Shown one piece after another: positions 36,562 to 46,210 of a stretch of 56,856 nucleotides of DNA. Position 1 is the first letter of the stretch; each line of letters begins with the position of its first letter. This DNA is from JAQVSH01 sp964451605. GTDB lineage: Bacteria; Bacteroidota; Bacteroidia; Bacteroidales; UBA4181. The translations under genes and the position numbers were made by a program. Below the pieces are notes generated by a model, which made no database searches, was not told the origin of the DNA, and saw only the letters and a list, made by a program, of their open reading frames with translations. The stretch lies in the NCBI GenBank assembly GCA_964451605.1, contig CAYVJA010000010.1, positions 1-56,856 of the forward strand. The letters are read 5' to 3'.

Positions 36562-36603
36562 CAAAAATAACCTTTTTCAAATGAACCAGAAATGCTATCT
36601 TTG
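36562..36603. promoter_or_regulatory. Divergent promoters: LTA-like gene (-) and dnaB (+)
   Basis: TATTTTTG on the - strand (36,569-36,562) serves the phosphotransferase; TATCTTTG on the + strand (36,596-36,603) serves dnaB. The dnaB box lies downstream of an in-frame ATG at 36,581, which supports the later start at 36,623. Confidence 0.55.
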
Positions 36604-36622
36604 GTTCCCTATCGAACAATCC

Positions 36623-38146
36623 ATGGCTAAAAAAAGTGTGAACCCTGCCGGCTCCGGTATTCCCCTGGAGTTAGGAAAGTTGCCTCCCCAGGCACCCGAA
36701 CTTGAAGAGGCTGTTTTGGGGGCTGTTATGCTCGAGAAGGGATCCATCTCTTCTGTAGCCGAGGTGCTTCGGCCCGACTCCTTTTACAAGGAGCCGCACA
36801 AGCTGATTTTCGAAGCCATGCTGGCGCTTTTTGCACGGCACGATCCTATCGATATGCTGACTGTGGCCGAGGAGTTGCGCCGCAGGAAAACACTGGATGA
36901 AGTGGGAGGGGCTGCCTATATTGCCCATCTTACTTCGCGTGTTGCTTCGGCCGCTCATGCCGACTTCCATTCGCGAATTGTACAGCAAAAGTATATCCAG
37001 CGAGAGTTGATTCGTGTTTCGTCCGATATGTTGCATTCGGCCTTCGATGAGGCAATGGATGTCGACGATTTGCTGAACGAGTCGGAAAAGGCACTGTTCG
37101 AGATTGCCCAAACCAATATTAAGAAAGAGACCCAGCCTATCAATGTATTGGTAAAGGAGGCAATCGACCGGATTGCCGAGATAGCCGCCCGTGACGATGG
37201 GTTTAGCGGGGTTCCCTCAGGATATACCGAACTTGACCGGATTACTTCCGGTTGGCAGAGATCAGACCTTGTCATTATTGCGGCCCGTCCCTCCATGGGT
37301 AAAACGGCTTTTGTCCTCTCAATGACCCGCCGGATGGCCGTAGAACACAAACAGCATGTGGTTATCTTTTCGCTCGAGATGGCGTCGATTCAGTTGGTGA
37401 ACCGGCTAATTGTGGGCGAAACCGAGATTGCCTCAGAGAAGATTCGGAACGGGAAGTTGTCGGCACAGGAGTGGGCTCAGCTTGAAGAGAAGGTAAAGAC
37501 GCTTTCAGATGCCTCTATCTTTATTGACGATACCCCGGGGATATCGATTTTTGAGCTTCGGGCTAAATGTCGCAGGCTTAAGCTGCAGAACAAGCTGGAT
37601 ATTGTGATTATCGACTACCTCCAGCTGATGACGGGAAGCGGCGATTCGAAGGGGAACCGGGAACAGGAGGTCTCAACCATATCGCGTTCGCTGAAGGCTC
37701 TTGCCAAAGAACTGGACGTGCCCGTGATTGCTCTTTCGCAGTTGAACCGCGGGGTCGAAATCCGGACAGGTACTCACAGGAGACCGCAACTCTCCGATTT
37801 GCGTGAATCGGGTGCCATTGAGCAGGATGCCGATATTGTGATTTTTATTCATCGTCCCGAGAAATATGGCATCATGCAAGACGAACAGGGGATGTCGCTC
37901 GAAGGGGTTGCTGAGATTATCATCGCAAAACATCGTAACGGGGCACTCGATGATATTCGTCTCCGGTTTCGTCAGGAACTTGCCCGCTTCGAAGAGTTCG
38001 AGCGGGGCGCCCCGATTTCTCTTCCGCCTTCGGGGGGTCTTGCAACCCAGGTAGTAACTTATACTTCGAAGATGAATACCGACTCCTCTCCGGGTGGAGA
38101 TTATCTGATGCCTAACACCGATTTTGGCAGTGATGTCCCCTTTTAA
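36623..38146 (+). CDS. dnaB: Replicative DNA helicase DnaB
   Basis: A 507-residue helicase. It has an N-terminal helical domain with PPQAPELEEAVLGAVMLEKG, then a RecA-like domain with FSGVPSGYTELDRITSGWQ, Walker A ARPSMGKTAF, Walker B IVIIDYLQLM, SQLNRGVEIR and the C-terminal SGAIEQDADIVIFIHR. It unwinds DNA at the fork. There is no intein. The C-terminal about 40 residues form a low-complexity tail. ATG 36,623 is favoured by the promoter position. Confidence 0.97.
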   Translation: MAKKSVNPAGSGIPLELGKLPPQAPELEEAVLGAVMLEKGSISSVAEVLRPDSFYKEPHKLIFEAMLALFARHDPIDMLTVAEELRRRKTLDEVGGAAYIAHLTSRVASAAHADFHSRIVQQKYIQRELIRVSSDMLHSAFDEAMDVDDLLNESEKALFEIAQTNIKKETQPINVLVKEAIDRIAEIAARDDGFSGVPSGYTELDRITSGWQRSDLVIIAARPSMGKTAFVLSMTRRMAVEHKQHVVIFSLEMASIQLVNRLIVGETEIASEKIRNGKLSAQEWAQLEEKVKTLSDASIFIDDTPGISIFELRAKCRRLKLQNKLDIVIIDYLQLMTGSGDSKGNREQEVSTISRSLKALAKELDVPVIALSQLNRGVEIRTGTHRRPQLSDLRESGAIEQDADIVIFIHRPEKYGIMQDEQGMSLEGVAEIIIAKHRNGALDDIRLRFRQELARFEEFERGAPISLPPSGGLATQVVTYTSKMNTDSSPGGDYLMPNTDFGSDVPF

Positions 38147-38223
38147 TGTGTCTGTATAGTACATATCCGGCATTTTCGATCGGGGTTCCATAATAAACAG
38201 GGCGGTTTAACGTTCTAAATCCA

Positions 38224-38231
38224 TATATTTG
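38224..38231 (+). promoter_or_regulatory. -7 box for porV
   Basis: TATATTTG matches TAnnTTTG. The predicted start of transcription is only 7 to 16 bases before the two candidate ATGs of porV. Confidence 0.55.
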
Positions 38232-38244
38232 GCTCCAAATACGC

Positions 38245-39417
38245 ATGCTCAAGATGAAAAAAAATCTGTTGCTACTGGCTCTTCTCTTTTCACCCGCAGC
38301 TCTTTTCTTTGCTTCGGCCCAGGGTGTTGTGTCTCCTGTCGGAAATATGGCCGGCAGCACGGCACTCCATAATTTGTTGATGATGGCTCCCGACTCCCGC
38401 AGCGGAGGTATGGGAGATGTGGGGGTTGCCACGTCGCCCGATCTCTATTCGCAGCAGTGGAATCCGGCAAAATATGCCTTCATTGAGGAGGATGCCGGAG
38501 TAGGCCTCTCGTTTGTGCCCTGGAACCGCAAGTTGGTGAACGATGAGTATATGGTCAGCCTTCACGCGTTTAAACGGATCGATCGCAGTCAGGCGCTGGG
38601 TTTCAGTTTCCGCTACTCATCGCTGGGCCTTTATAACTGGACCGACGATCAGGGTGCAAGCCTTGGCAGCGACAAACCGAATGAGATGGCAATCGATTTG
38701 TCGTACAGCCGGATGCTTTCCGATTATCTGAGTGCTGCTGTGGCATTCCGCTATATGCGCTACGACTATAAATTCGATTCGGAACGAGCCAACGAAAAGG
38801 ATGGAGGCTTTGCCACCGATGTGGCACTCTACTATAACCGTCCTGTGTATATTGCGGGGAAGGATGGCTATTGGGCCTTTGGTATGAATATTTCGAATAT
38901 CGGGCCCAAAATGAATTATTTGGGCGGCGATCGGTTTATTCCCACCAATTTTCGCATCGGTTCTACCATGGGGATTACCTTTCAGGAGGATCACGAAATC
39001 AGTTTTTCGCTCGACTTAAACAAGTTGCTGGTTCCTACGCCTCCGTTGCGCGATCCTGTAACGCAGGAGATTCTTGACGGAAAAGACGACGATGTTTCCA
39101 CCATTAAGGGAATCTTTCAGTCGTTTAACGATGCTCCCGATGGTTTTTCGGAAGAGTTAAAGGAGATTGGGCTCAATTTTGGTGTGGAGTACTGGTACAA
39201 AAAGAGTTTTGTTGCCCGTACGGGTTATGCCTATGAAGATTCGGGCAAGGGATACAAGAAGTATTTTGCTATGGGCGCCGGATATCGGTACAACCAGTTC
39301 GGGGTAGATATCTCTTACCTGACCTCCGGCAAAACCAATCCGCTTACCGAGGCTTTGCGTTTCTCTTTCCTCTACAACTTTGGGAAGAATCCTGCTACCC
39401 TTCCTTCGCGCAGATAA
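38245..39417 (+). CDS. porV: Type IX secretion outer-membrane protein PorV
   Basis: A 390-residue FadL-like outer-membrane barrel with a signal peptide ending FASAQ. The family features APDSRSGGMGDVGVATSPD, YSQQWNPAKYAFIEEDAGVGLSFVPW and a C-terminal Phe-rich strand (LRFSFLYNFGKN) are clear. PorV (LptO) recognises T9SS C-terminal signals and hands cargo to PorU, the sortase of the attachment complex. No other T9SS gene is in the window. A second ATG three codons on (38,254) gives a more typical signal peptide and could be the true start. Confidence 0.93.
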   Translation: MLKMKKNLLLLALLFSPAALFFASAQGVVSPVGNMAGSTALHNLLMMAPDSRSGGMGDVGVATSPDLYSQQWNPAKYAFIEEDAGVGLSFVPWNRKLVNDEYMVSLHAFKRIDRSQALGFSFRYSSLGLYNWTDDQGASLGSDKPNEMAIDLSYSRMLSDYLSAAVAFRYMRYDYKFDSERANEKDGGFATDVALYYNRPVYIAGKDGYWAFGMNISNIGPKMNYLGGDRFIPTNFRIGSTMGITFQEDHEISFSLDLNKLLVPTPPLRDPVTQEILDGKDDDVSTIKGIFQSFNDAPDGFSEELKEIGLNFGVEYWYKKSFVARTGYAYEDSGKGYKKYFAMGAGYRYNQFGVDISYLTSGKTNPLTEALRFSFLYNFGKNPATLPSRR

Positions 39418-39435
39418 TTATCCAATACGTTTGGT

Positions 39436-39918
39436 ATGAATCCATTCAGGGTGGGGACCGGTTTCGATGTGCACCGTTTGCAGGAGGGGCTTCCTCTGGT
39501 AATCGGAGGGGTAAAAATTCCCCATACACACGGAGCGGTAGGCCATTCCGATGCCGATGTGTTGCTGCACGCCATTTCGGATGCACTGCTGGGTGCTGCC
39601 GGTTTGGGTGATATAGGTCTTCATTTTCCCGACACCGATATGCTTTACAAGGGTATCGACAGTCGAATTTTGCTGGCAAAGGTGGGCGCTCTGCTTAGGG
39701 AGAAGGGCTACCGGATTGGCAATATCGACTCGACGGTTTGTTTGCAGCAACCCCGGTTGAGGCCCCACATACCTGCTATGGAGGAATCCATAGCCCAGAC
39801 CCTGGAAATTCCGGTGTTGTCTGTTTCGGTAAAGGCTACTACCACCGAGAAACTGGGATTTGAAGGACGTGGCGAAGGCGTATCTGCACAGGCTATAGCA
39901 CTCATCTATACACAGTAA
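39436..39918 (+). CDS. ispF: 2-C-methyl-D-erythritol 2,4-cyclodiphosphate synthase
   Basis: A 160-residue trimeric enzyme of the MEP pathway. It has RVGTGFDVHRLQ at the N-terminus (zinc Asp and His), HSDADVLLHAISDALLGAA with the third zinc ligand, and DIGLHFPDTD. The C-terminal KATTTEKLGFEGRGEGVSA matches the family. It lies 18 bases after porV and 36 before the next gene. Confidence 0.97.
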   Translation: MNPFRVGTGFDVHRLQEGLPLVIGGVKIPHTHGAVGHSDADVLLHAISDALLGAAGLGDIGLHFPDTDMLYKGIDSRILLAKVGALLREKGYRIGNIDSTVCLQQPRLRPHIPAMEESIAQTLEIPVLSVSVKATTTEKLGFEGRGEGVSAQAIALIYTQ

Positions 39919-39954
39919 TCACTCTCTTCCGTTTACTCACTCTCTCTTCTCTCT

Positions 39955-40893
39955 ATGCGTACACTCCGTTTTCTCTCTCTCCAGGCCCTCTTTACGCTGT
40001 GCTTTTGTGCACCCCTTTTTTCGCAATCTTTGATGAGTCGCGAAGAGTATATAGACCGCTTTAGGGATGTTGCTGTTACTGAGATGCGAAGAACCGGGAT
40101 TCCTGCCAGTATCACGCTGGCGCAGGGGATTTTAGAATCGGGAGCCGGAAATAGCCGTTTGGCTCTTCAGGCCAATAACCACTTCGGGATTAAGTGTCAC
40201 GACTGGAAGGGGCCCTCTATAAGCCACGATGATGATGCAAAGGGGGAGTGTTTCCGTAAATACAATTCGCCCGAGGAGTCGTATCGCGACCATAGTGAGT
40301 TTTTACTAAACAGGCCCCGCTACGCATTCCTTTTCCAATTCAAACCCACCGATTATACCAGTTGGGCACGCGGCCTGAAGCAGGCCGGCTATGCCACAAA
40401 TCCCCAGTATGCCGAGCTTTTGTTGAAGTTAATTTCCGATCACGCGCTCTATCAGTACGACGATCCTTCGTATAAGGTAGGTAAAAGCTCTATCGGTTTT
40501 GCATCGAAAGACCATGTGATTCCCCGCTCTGGCGACGAGCTGTTTTTGCGTCGGCTCAGCGATTCGGGTATCCGCGAGATCAACGGGATTCCCTTTGCCT
40601 TTGCAAAGGAGGGGAATACCTTTAAGGATCTTCGAAAGGTCAGCGGTTTTTCGGCAAGCCGCCTTGCCCGCTGGAACGAACTGCAGAAAAAGTCAGTCTT
40701 GTTTGAAGGACAGATTATTCTGTTTGGCCGCAAGAAAGGGCGAAATGCGGTGGGTACGCATGAGGTGCAGGCCGGCGAAAGCTGGTATTCTATCTCACAG
40801 CGATATGGAATAAAACTGGAACGCCTGCTTAAGATGAATAAAGTCTACTCCTCATCGGCACCTGCTGTGGGTCAGAAGGTTAATCTCCGGTAA
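39955..40893 (+). CDS. Secreted glucosaminidase with LysM domains
   Basis: A 312-residue protein. A signal peptide (to about residue 23, LFSQ) is followed by a FlgJ-like beta-N-acetylglucosaminidase domain (about 27-165) with PASITLAQGILESGAGNSRLA (catalytic Glu) and NNHFGIKCH, KYNSPEESYRDHSEFL and YATNPQYAELLL. A weak LysM-like segment lies at about 212-260 and a clear LysM at about 264-312 (VQAGESWYSISQRYGIKLERLLKMN). It cuts peptidoglycan glycan chains during growth or division. Its end overlaps the convergent dehydrogenase by 14 bases. Confidence 0.9.
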   Translation: MRTLRFLSLQALFTLCFCAPLFSQSLMSREEYIDRFRDVAVTEMRRTGIPASITLAQGILESGAGNSRLALQANNHFGIKCHDWKGPSISHDDDAKGECFRKYNSPEESYRDHSEFLLNRPRYAFLFQFKPTDYTSWARGLKQAGYATNPQYAELLLKLISDHALYQYDDPSYKVGKSSIGFASKDHVIPRSGDELFLRRLSDSGIREINGIPFAFAKEGNTFKDLRKVSGFSASRLARWNELQKKSVLFEGQIILFGRKKGRNAVGTHEVQAGESWYSISQRYGIKLERLLKMNKVYSSSAPAVGQKVNLR

Positions 40894-41824
40894 GAAATGT
40901 CTGAATATGGCGGGCAATCTGCTCTGTCAGCCTGATGCGTGCCTCTATGGCAGCCCAGGCAATGTGAGGGGTTTGAATAAGCCGTTCAGGCTCTTTCAAC
41001 GACAAGAGCGGGTTGTCGGCTTCGATGGGTTCGTGCGCATGCACATCGAGTGCTGCGCCTGCAATCCACCCTTCGTTTAACGCTTCTGCCAAATCGGCTT
41101 CGTCGACGATTTTTCCCCTTCCCGTATTGATCAGAATGGCACTCTTTTTCATGGTCCGAAGCTGTTCGGCCTTGATGAGACCATAGGTATCACGGTTCAG
41201 GGGTGAGTGGACAGATACAATGTCGGAGGTAGCCAGCAGTGCAGGCAACGGAAGAGAGGGATACCTGTCGTACTGATTCTTTCCCGATGTTGAGCAGTAC
41301 ACCACTTTGGCACCAAAGGCCTCGGCTATGAGAGCCACTCGTTTCCCGATTGCCCCCATTCCGATAATACCAAACTGTTTTCCGCATATTTCGGAGAAGC
41401 CTCGTTCGTAACAGGTAAAGGAGTGCCAGTGCGAATAGTTGCCCGATTTTACAAAGTGATCAAACCAGGCAATGTGATGGAGTAACGATAACAACAGGGC
41501 AAAGGTGACTTGTGCCACGCTTTCGGTGGCGTATCCTGCTACATTTTTCACCTGGATTCCCTTTTCGGCAGCATAGGGCAGATCGACATTGTTCATGCCG
41601 GTGGCCGCTATGCAAATCAGCTGCAGTTTCGGGCAACTATCCATCACTGCGCGGTCTATTTTTACCTTATTCGAAATAACAATTTCCGCATCACCAACGC
41701 GTTCTATGGTCTGATGAGGAACTGTATCGGGATAGGCAGTAAAGGAGCCGAACTTTTCGAAAATACCGAGATCGGGCCCCGGTCCCAGGCTGTCGCTATC
41801 GAGAAATACAATTTTTATGGCCAT
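40880..41824 (-). CDS. D-2-hydroxyacid dehydrogenase (glycerate dehydrogenase-like)
   Basis: A 314-residue NAD-dependent dehydrogenase. The Rossmann motif GIIGMGAIGKRVA is clear. The catalytic Arg is in LINTGRGKIVDE, the Glu in DVHAHEPIEADNPLL and the His in IQTPHIAWA. The substrate may be hydroxypyruvate or glyoxylate; closely related proteins are annotated as glycerate dehydrogenase, but the sequence alone does not settle it. It is translated from just after the next upstream gene (2-base gap), so the two form an operon. Confidence 0.88.
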   Translation of the reverse strand: MAIKIVFLDSDSLGPGPDLGIFEKFGSFTAYPDTVPHQTIERVGDAEIVISNKVKIDRAVMDSCPKLQLICIAATGMNNVDLPYAAEKGIQVKNVAGYATESVAQVTFALLLSLLHHIAWFDHFVKSGNYSHWHSFTCYERGFSEICGKQFGIIGMGAIGKRVALIAEAFGAKVVYCSTSGKNQYDRYPSLPLPALLATSDIVSVHSPLNRDTYGLIKAEQLRTMKKSAILINTGRGKIVDEADLAEALNEGWIAGAALDVHAHEPIEADNPLLSLKEPERLIQTPHIAWAAIEARIRLTEQIARHIQTFLTGD

Positions 41825-41826
41825 GG

Positions 41827-42294
41827 CTATCGGCTGATAAGAGCGGAAGAGAGTGCCTCTTCGAGCTGTTGTCGCTGAGTGGGTGTGAGGAGCGAAATGC
41901 GTATGGGCGGATAATCGGCTCTCCCTTTCGGGGTTTCAACCGACAGATGGAGCGATTCACGGAAGCCCTTCCACTCTTTGCCAAAGCGGTAGCTTATGAG
42001 CTGTTTGGCTTCGAACTCAATGGCTTTGGGGATACGGTCGGACAGGGCGTAGTAGCGGAAGGTGAAGAGTCCGTCGTGCGATGAGAAACGGAAGTAGTGC
42101 AGATCTTTCAGATAGGGAATCAGATAGAGAAACAGATAGAGTATCACCGCCGCAGTGATAAATAAGGGGGCATTTGCATCCAATCCCTTTTTCTCGGCAT
42201 AGTAGATCCAGAAAAAGAGTCCGGAGAAGAGCAGTATGCTGAGCAGTTTCAGCCGGATCAGAAGGTCGATTTTTTTCTTGTTGTCGAAGGTCAT
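41827..42294 (-). CDS. Membrane protein with PH-like domain, unknown function
   Basis: A 155-residue protein with two hydrophobic segments (about 14-33 and 42-62) followed by a beta-rich domain starting LHYFRFSSHDGLFTFRYYALSD. This arrangement resembles bacterial PH-domain (bPH) membrane proteins, but I do not recognise a specific family. It lies directly upstream of the dehydrogenase gene and is led by a TACATTTG box (42,312-42,319). Confidence 0.6.
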   Translation of the reverse strand: MTFDNKKKIDLLIRLKLLSILLFSGLFFWIYYAEKKGLDANAPLFITAAVILYLFLYLIPYLKDLHYFRFSSHDGLFTFRYYALSDRIPKAIEFEAKQLISYRFGKEWKGFRESLHLSVETPKGRADYPPIRISLLTPTQRQQLEEALSSALISR

Positions 42295-42311
42295 TGCGGA
42301 GAGGTTTTTGG

Positions 42312-42342
42312 CAAATGTACAGTTTTTCTTTTTTTACCTTTG
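42312..42342. promoter_or_regulatory. Back-to-back promoters for the PH-like gene (-) and aroA (+)
   Basis: TACATTTG on the - strand (42,319-42,312) and TACCTTTG on the + strand (42,335-42,342). Both match TAnnTTTG; the two boxes are only 15 bases apart, so the two genes may compete for polymerase. Confidence 0.6.
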
Positions 42343-42369
42343 CGTCAGTTGTGAATCAGCTCTCCCGGT

Positions 42370-43642
42370 ATGGATATCATTCTTTCTCCTCCCTCAGTCG
42401 CGCTTTCGGGTTCCATTGCTCTTCCCGCTTCAAAGAGTATCAGTAACCGGCTTCTGATTATCAGGGCCCTTTCCGGAGACGCTTTTTCGGTGGGCCGTCT
42501 CTCCGACAGTGATGATACCCGCAGTTTGCAGGCTGCACTTGCTTCCGGAGCTTCGACCATTGATGTGGGCCATGCCGGAACCACCATGCGTTTTTTGGCA
42601 GCCTATTTTGCTGCAGTGGGCAGGGATGTGTTGTTAACCGGCAGTGAAAGAATGCAGCAACGCCCGATTGGGCCCCTGGTAGATGCGCTGAATGGTCTGG
42701 GAGCCCGGATCAGCTATCCGGCAAAAGAGGGGTTTNNNNNNNNNNNNNNNNNNNNNNNNNNNNNNNNNNNNNNNNNNNNNNNNNNNNNNNNNNNNNNNNN
42801 NNNNNNNNNNNNNNNNNNNNAGGGTGGAGGTTACCGCTGCCGTAAGCAGCCAGTTTATCTCTGCGCTACTGCTCTCTGCTCCTGTGTTGCCTGCCGGCCT
42901 GGAGATTGTCCGGTTGGGGAGAGAGGTGAGTTCTTCGTATATAGAGATGACCTTGCGGTTAATGGGTCAATTCGGCGTTGAGGCCCGAAAGGAGGGTGCC
43001 TCCATCTTTGTGCCACCCTCCCGTTACAGCGGATCCGACTGTGTGGCTGAGTCGGACTGGAGCGGTGCCTCGTACTGGTATTCATTGGCAGCCCTTCTGC
43101 CTGTGGATTGCCTGTTTCTGGAGGGGCTTGCGGCCGATAGTGTACAGGGTGATGCCCGCGTGGCAGAATGGTTCCGGTTGTTGGGTGTAGATTCCGCATT
43201 TGAGCCGGGAGGGGTAAGACTCTCGCGCAGCACATCCCGTCTGAACCGTTTTGTTGCCGATTTTGTGAATCAACCCGACCTGATTCAGACCTTTGTGGTT
43301 GCACTTTGTTTGATGAATATTCCCTTCCGGATTTCGGGCGCTGAGACGCTGCGGATAAAGGAGACTGATCGCATTAGTGCACTGCGGAACGAGATGCGAA
43401 AACTGGGATATGTGATTGAACACCCCGAAGAGGGGATTCTGGCTTGGGAGGGAGGTCGTGTTGAACCCCACACGGCTCCGGAAATTGAAACCTATCACGA
43501 CCATAGAATGGCCCTGGCCTTCGCCCCTGCTGCTATTGCATTTCCCAACCTGATGATTCGCGATGCCGGGGTGGTATCGAAATCGTATCCGCTTTTTTGG
43601 GAGCACCTGCTTGCAGCCCGATTTGGGGTTCAGACGGCTTAA
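42370..43642 (+). CDS. aroA: 3-phosphoshikimate 1-carboxyvinyltransferase (N gap inside)
   Basis: An EPSP synthase of about 410 residues in the shikimate pathway. It has LPASKSISNRLLIIRAL (shikimate-phosphate site), VGHAGTTMRFLAAYFA in the PEP site, then after the gap SSQFISALLLSAPVLP, NQPDLIQTFVVAL, KETDRISALRNEMRKLG and YHDHRMALAFAPAAI. The 85-N gap (42,736-42,820) changes frame, so its true length differs. The PEP-site Gly-to-His change (HAGTTMR for GNAGTAMR) also occurs in some class II-like enzymes. It overlaps plsY by 4 bases, convergently. Confidence 0.93.
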
Positions 43643-44301
43643 CGGGCTGTTTCGGCTTCGGGTGCTTCTTCGGTTTTCCGAAATCGGAACAGCTTCGATT
43701 CTGTGCCGCGGAGCAGCCGTTCAATGTTCTTTCGGTGGGTTACCAGAATGAGGATGAAGACGGCAAGGGCAAACATGATAACGGTCTGATTCCCTGTCCG
43801 GAATATAAACATCACCGAGATGGGAAAGGATAATCCTGCCATGATAGAACTTACCGATACGTACTGGGTTACAAAGAGGACAAAGAAAAAGACGCAGGCC
43901 GCAATCAGAAAGGGGTTGGGCAGAATGGCCAGAATCACTCCGGCAGTGGTGGCTACTCCTTTACCTCCTTTAAAACCGGCAAAGAGCGGGAAGACATGCC
44001 CCAGCATAGCAGAAATGCCGCAAAGGATTTGCAGTTGAATAAAGCCGGATCCCACTGGGTTTAAAGCATGCAGCAGGGTAACCATTTTTACGGCAATAAA
44101 CCCTTTCCCTGCATCTATCAATAAAACCGGGATGGCTGTTTTCCAGCCCAGAATACGAAAAACATTCGTGGCCCCGGCATTCCCGCTGCCATATTCTCTT
44201 ACATCGACTCCGTGTACCAGTTTCCCGACCCATACTGCCGACGGGACTGATCCCAAAATGTAGGATCCGATGATAACCATTGCTGTGAGTAGTGGACTCA
44301 T
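43639..44301 (-). CDS. plsY: Glycerol-3-phosphate acyltransferase
   Basis: A 220-residue integral membrane protein using acyl-phosphate for the first step of phospholipid synthesis. It has five or six membrane segments, with motif 1 YILGSVPSAVWVGK, motif 2 REYGSGNAGATNVFRILG and motif 3 FAGFKGGKGVATTAGV. The C-terminus is extended and charged. It is the last gene of the DUF349-pyrG-yidC-plsY group. Confidence 0.95.
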   Translation of the reverse strand: MSPLLTAMVIIGSYILGSVPSAVWVGKLVHGVDVREYGSGNAGATNVFRILGWKTAIPVLLIDAGKGFIAVKMVTLLHALNPVGSGFIQLQILCGISAMLGHVFPLFAGFKGGKGVATTAGVILAILPNPFLIAACVFFFVLFVTQYVSVSSIMAGLSFPISVMFIFRTGNQTVIMFALAVFILILVTHRKNIERLLRGTESKLFRFRKTEEAPEAETAR

Positions 44302-44319
44302 TGTATACTGTTTTTTGCG

Positions 44320-46182
44320 TTAGGACATTTTGTATCCCCTCTCTTTAGCCATTTTTTCCAGACGCTGCTGAAACTTCGATTTTTGTACCGGTTTGGCTTT
44401 CTGACTGTTCATCTGTTGCAAAAGTGCCTTTTCGTCTATCATCCTGCGCATGATTTCGTTCTGCCCGATGGTGATGATATTGGTGAGCAGATAGTAATAG
44501 GTAAGTGCAGCAGGGAAACTGTTAAACATAAACATGAACATGACGGGCATGAGGTACATCATAGATTTCATGCCGGGCATAGAACTGTCGGTAGTGGTGG
44601 GAGTCAGTTTGGTAGAGAGAATGGTTGTAAGTGTCATCAACAGTGTGAAGAGGCTTACATGATCACCGTAGAAGGGTATCGAGAAGGGAAGGCTCAGAAT
44701 GCTGTCGTAGGTAGAGAGGTCGTCGGCCCATAAGAATGCCTCCTGTCGCAGCTCGATTGAGGAGGGGAAGAAACGGAACATGGCAATCAGAATGGGGAAC
44801 TGCAGCAGCATGGGAAGACATCCCCCCAGCGGATTTACCCCCGCTTTTTTGTAGAGAGCTGCAGTGGCTTGCTGTTTCTCCATGGCCTTATCGGCAGGAT
44901 ACTTTTTGGTAATCTCATCGATTTGCGGCTTCAGTACCCTCATTTTTGCCATCGAATAGAACGACTTCTTGGTGAGAGGGTAGAGCACTATCTTAATTAA
45001 CAGGGTAAGAATCAATATAATGATTCCATAGTTCGAGATAAAGCGGTTCAGGAAATTGAAAGTGGTAAGAATGATGTAGCGGTTAATGAACCGGCTCATC
45101 GCCCCACCCAGCTCAACCAGACGGCCGAGCTCCATATCGTATTTGTTGAGAAGATTAAACTGATTGGGTCCGAAGTAGAAAGAGAGAGGATAGCTTTGTA
45201 CTTTGCTCCGGGCATCGTAGTCGAGACTTGCAACTGCGGAGTAGTGCTTTAGATATTTCGGATCCGTAGTCACTTTTTTCGAGGCAATATCGGCAGCTGA
45301 GAAGGCATTGTGGTTAATCAGGACCGATGAGAAAAACTGTTGTTTAAAGGCAATCCACTGCAGCCGGTTTTTGATGTTTTCTCGCTCGTCGTCTTTTGTT
45401 GCCGAAAACTCTTCTACATCGTCCTGGCTATAACGGTAGAGGATGGCGGAGTGTGAATTTTCGGTATCGGCACCCTTCTCCTGAGCGGGAATGTAAGCCG
45501 ACCAGTCGAGTTCGATACTAGTAGTATTCCCGGCAATGATACCCTCCATGTTGACAAACCGCACATCGAAGCCTATCATGTAATCGTCGGCTTTGAGTGT
45601 GTAGAGGTACTCTATATAGCTCTCTTCTCCTGCATAGAGCCGCAGCGCATAGGTGGCCGAGTCGGAGTCGACCGTGAGTTGATCCGATTCGCTTGTCGGG
45701 GTGAAGTAGAGGTCGTTGGTAGAGATGCTTTTGTTCCCGGCGAAGAATTGAAAACCCAACCGGGTGGAGTCGCCATCGAACAGTTGCAGGGGCGATCCGT
45801 CGTAACGGGTGTAATCCTTCAACTGCACGGAATAGGGCCGTCCTCCCCGGGTGGAGATCTTTAGGGTAAGGAGATTGTTCGTAAGTGTGATAAAGCGCTG
45901 CTCTCCCTGGGCTGCCGTTGCGAAGGGCCCAAACTCTCCCTGGAGGCGTTCCTGACGAAGAGAGTCGGGTAATGCCATCATCTCTTCTCTCTCCGAGAGT
46001 GTATTTTCGGGAAGGGTCGTCGTGGCCGCTTCCGTACGAGCCAACTGTGCTTTAACCAGGGCTATGGAGTCTTGCGTGCGCTGCATTTGGAGTCGCTGCT
46101 CCTCCGACGGACGCATGAAGATGCTGTATCCTACAAGAATGACAAAGATGAGTGCAAGTCCAACAATCGAATTTTTATCCAT
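44320..46182 (-). CDS. yidC: Membrane protein insertase YidC
   Basis: A 620-residue insertase. One N-terminal membrane helix (about 5-20) is followed by a large periplasmic domain with beta-sandwich features (about 75-350) and a C-terminal insertase core with five hydrophobic segments. The core has YPLTKKSFYSMAKMRVLKPQ, NPLGGCLPMLLQFPILIAMFRFF and FPAALTYYYLLTNIITIGQ. It inserts small or Sec-delivered inner-membrane proteins. It starts 28 bases after pyrG on the same strand. Confidence 0.96.
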   Translation of the reverse strand: MDKNSIVGLALIFVILVGYSIFMRPSEEQRLQMQRTQDSIALVKAQLARTEAATTTLPENTLSEREEMMALPDSLRQERLQGEFGPFATAAQGEQRFITLTNNLLTLKISTRGGRPYSVQLKDYTRYDGSPLQLFDGDSTRLGFQFFAGNKSISTNDLYFTPTSESDQLTVDSDSATYALRLYAGEESYIEYLYTLKADDYMIGFDVRFVNMEGIIAGNTTSIELDWSAYIPAQEKGADTENSHSAILYRYSQDDVEEFSATKDDERENIKNRLQWIAFKQQFFSSVLINHNAFSAADIASKKVTTDPKYLKHYSAVASLDYDARSKVQSYPLSFYFGPNQFNLLNKYDMELGRLVELGGAMSRFINRYIILTTFNFLNRFISNYGIIILILTLLIKIVLYPLTKKSFYSMAKMRVLKPQIDEITKKYPADKAMEKQQATAALYKKAGVNPLGGCLPMLLQFPILIAMFRFFPSSIELRQEAFLWADDLSTYDSILSLPFSIPFYGDHVSLFTLLMTLTTILSTKLTPTTTDSSMPGMKSMMYLMPVMFMFMFNSFPAALTYYYLLTNIITIGQNEIMRRMIDEKALLQQMNSQKAKPVQKSKFQQRLEKMAKERGYKMS

Positions 46183-46210
46183 GAAGTATAATGATGTTTC
46201 TAGTAATGCC

